Positions 63,968 through 64,000 of a stretch of 64,000 nucleotides of DNA are shown piece after piece. The notes under the pieces were generated by a model. The model saw only the letters and a list, made by a program, of their open reading frames with translations, had not been told where the DNA came from and did no database searches. The position numbers were made by a program, and so were the translations under genes. The first letter of the stretch is position 1. Each line of letters begins with the position of its first letter. The DNA is from a virus, in IMG/VR virus record IMGVR_UViG_3300005253_000017, positions 1 through 64,000 of that record. One strand, 5' to 3'.

Positions 63968-64000
63968 ATGAATCAAGAACGACAATACCAGGCTACTGAA
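63968..64000 (+). CDS. Start of a gene, truncated by the right edge
   Basis: ATG at 63968 follows ACTAGGAGACAAGGAC. Eleven residues are visible (MNQERQYQATE). The first bases (ATGAATCAAGAA) resemble those of the gene at 24019, so the duplication includes at least the start codon region. Confidence 0.6.
   Translation, partial: MNQERQYQATE

Larger units (their letters stand above)
63822..63970 (+). repeat. Inverted-copy intergenic cassette, right copy
   Basis: This segment matches 24020-24162 read on the other strand, from GGCTAAGTC at the gene end through the promoter to GGACATGAAT at the next gene start. The spacer between promoter and terminator has diverged most. Confidence 0.85.

Noticed and set aside
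1-64000. CRISPR arrays, insertion sequences, integrase, repressor
   Set aside because: No regularly spaced direct repeats of CRISPR size, no transposase or integrase motifs and no cI-like regulator were found.

Overview
The window is a contiguous piece of a tailed double-stranded DNA phage genome (Caudoviricetes). The evidence is a large terminase, an HK97-type portal, a MuF-type head protein, a ClpP-like protease and a complete phage-coded replisome, all packed in long runs of genes that overlap by 1-40 bases (ATGA, GTGA, TTGA and TAATG junctions). No integrase, repressor or partition gene is visible, so a virulent lifestyle is more likely than a temperate one. Three consecutive lipobox proteins, one also carrying a transmembrane helix, suggest a Gram-negative (diderm) host; this is inference. 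I recognise no close relative.

Layout: transcription diverges from a gene-poor region at about 24.93-25.31 kb. The left arm (1-24.9 kb) is read entirely leftward. It starts with about 20 small accessory genes, then runs terminase small subunit (tentative), a zinc-finger/prepilin-like fusion, terminase large subunit followed by an HNH homing endonuclease, holin-like membrane protein, portal, DUF488 protein, ClpP-like protease, a string of tiny membrane proteins, a HExxH metalloprotein, an ADP-ribosyltransferase, a MuF head protein interrupted by a large intein, a sigma-like protein with a metal-binding knuckle, and a structural gene cut by the window edge. Capsid and tail genes must lie outside.

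The right arm (25.3-64 kb) is read entirely rightward. It opens with a roughly 1 kb segment with almost no protein coding but many strong hairpins, which I interpret as a large structured RNA (26.36-27.26 kb). Replication and recombination genes follow: HARE-HTH protein, DNA methyltransferase, sliding clamp, a uracil-glycosylase/family A polymerase fusion, clamp loader, gp32-like SSB, RecA, two HNH proteins separated by a GGTNN microsatellite, an SbcC split into two genes around SbcD, and dCMP deaminase. A lysis-like cassette with lipoproteins (43.4-45.3 kb) and an HD phosphohydrolase come next. A 13 kb surface-glycan module (45.8-58.8 kb) contains B12-type radical SAM, four glycosyltransferase-like proteins, polysaccharide deacetylase, two methyltransferases, a radical SAM-LicD fusion, a cytidylyltransferase, cupin, SDR, a CMP-sugar synthetase-like protein and a 2-hydroxyacid dehydrogenase. 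The arm ends with HNH, primase, DnaB-type helicase and an SNF2-type helicase.

Two genome-scale patterns stand out. The heptamer GTATAAT recurs on the coding strand of both arms (at least 20 times rightward in the right arm, at least 10 times leftward in the left arm), usually near gene 3' ends just upstream of the next ribosome binding site. A terminator/promoter/RBS cassette is duplicated in inverted orientation at 24.0-24.16 kb and 63.82-63.97 kb, bracketing the whole early region.
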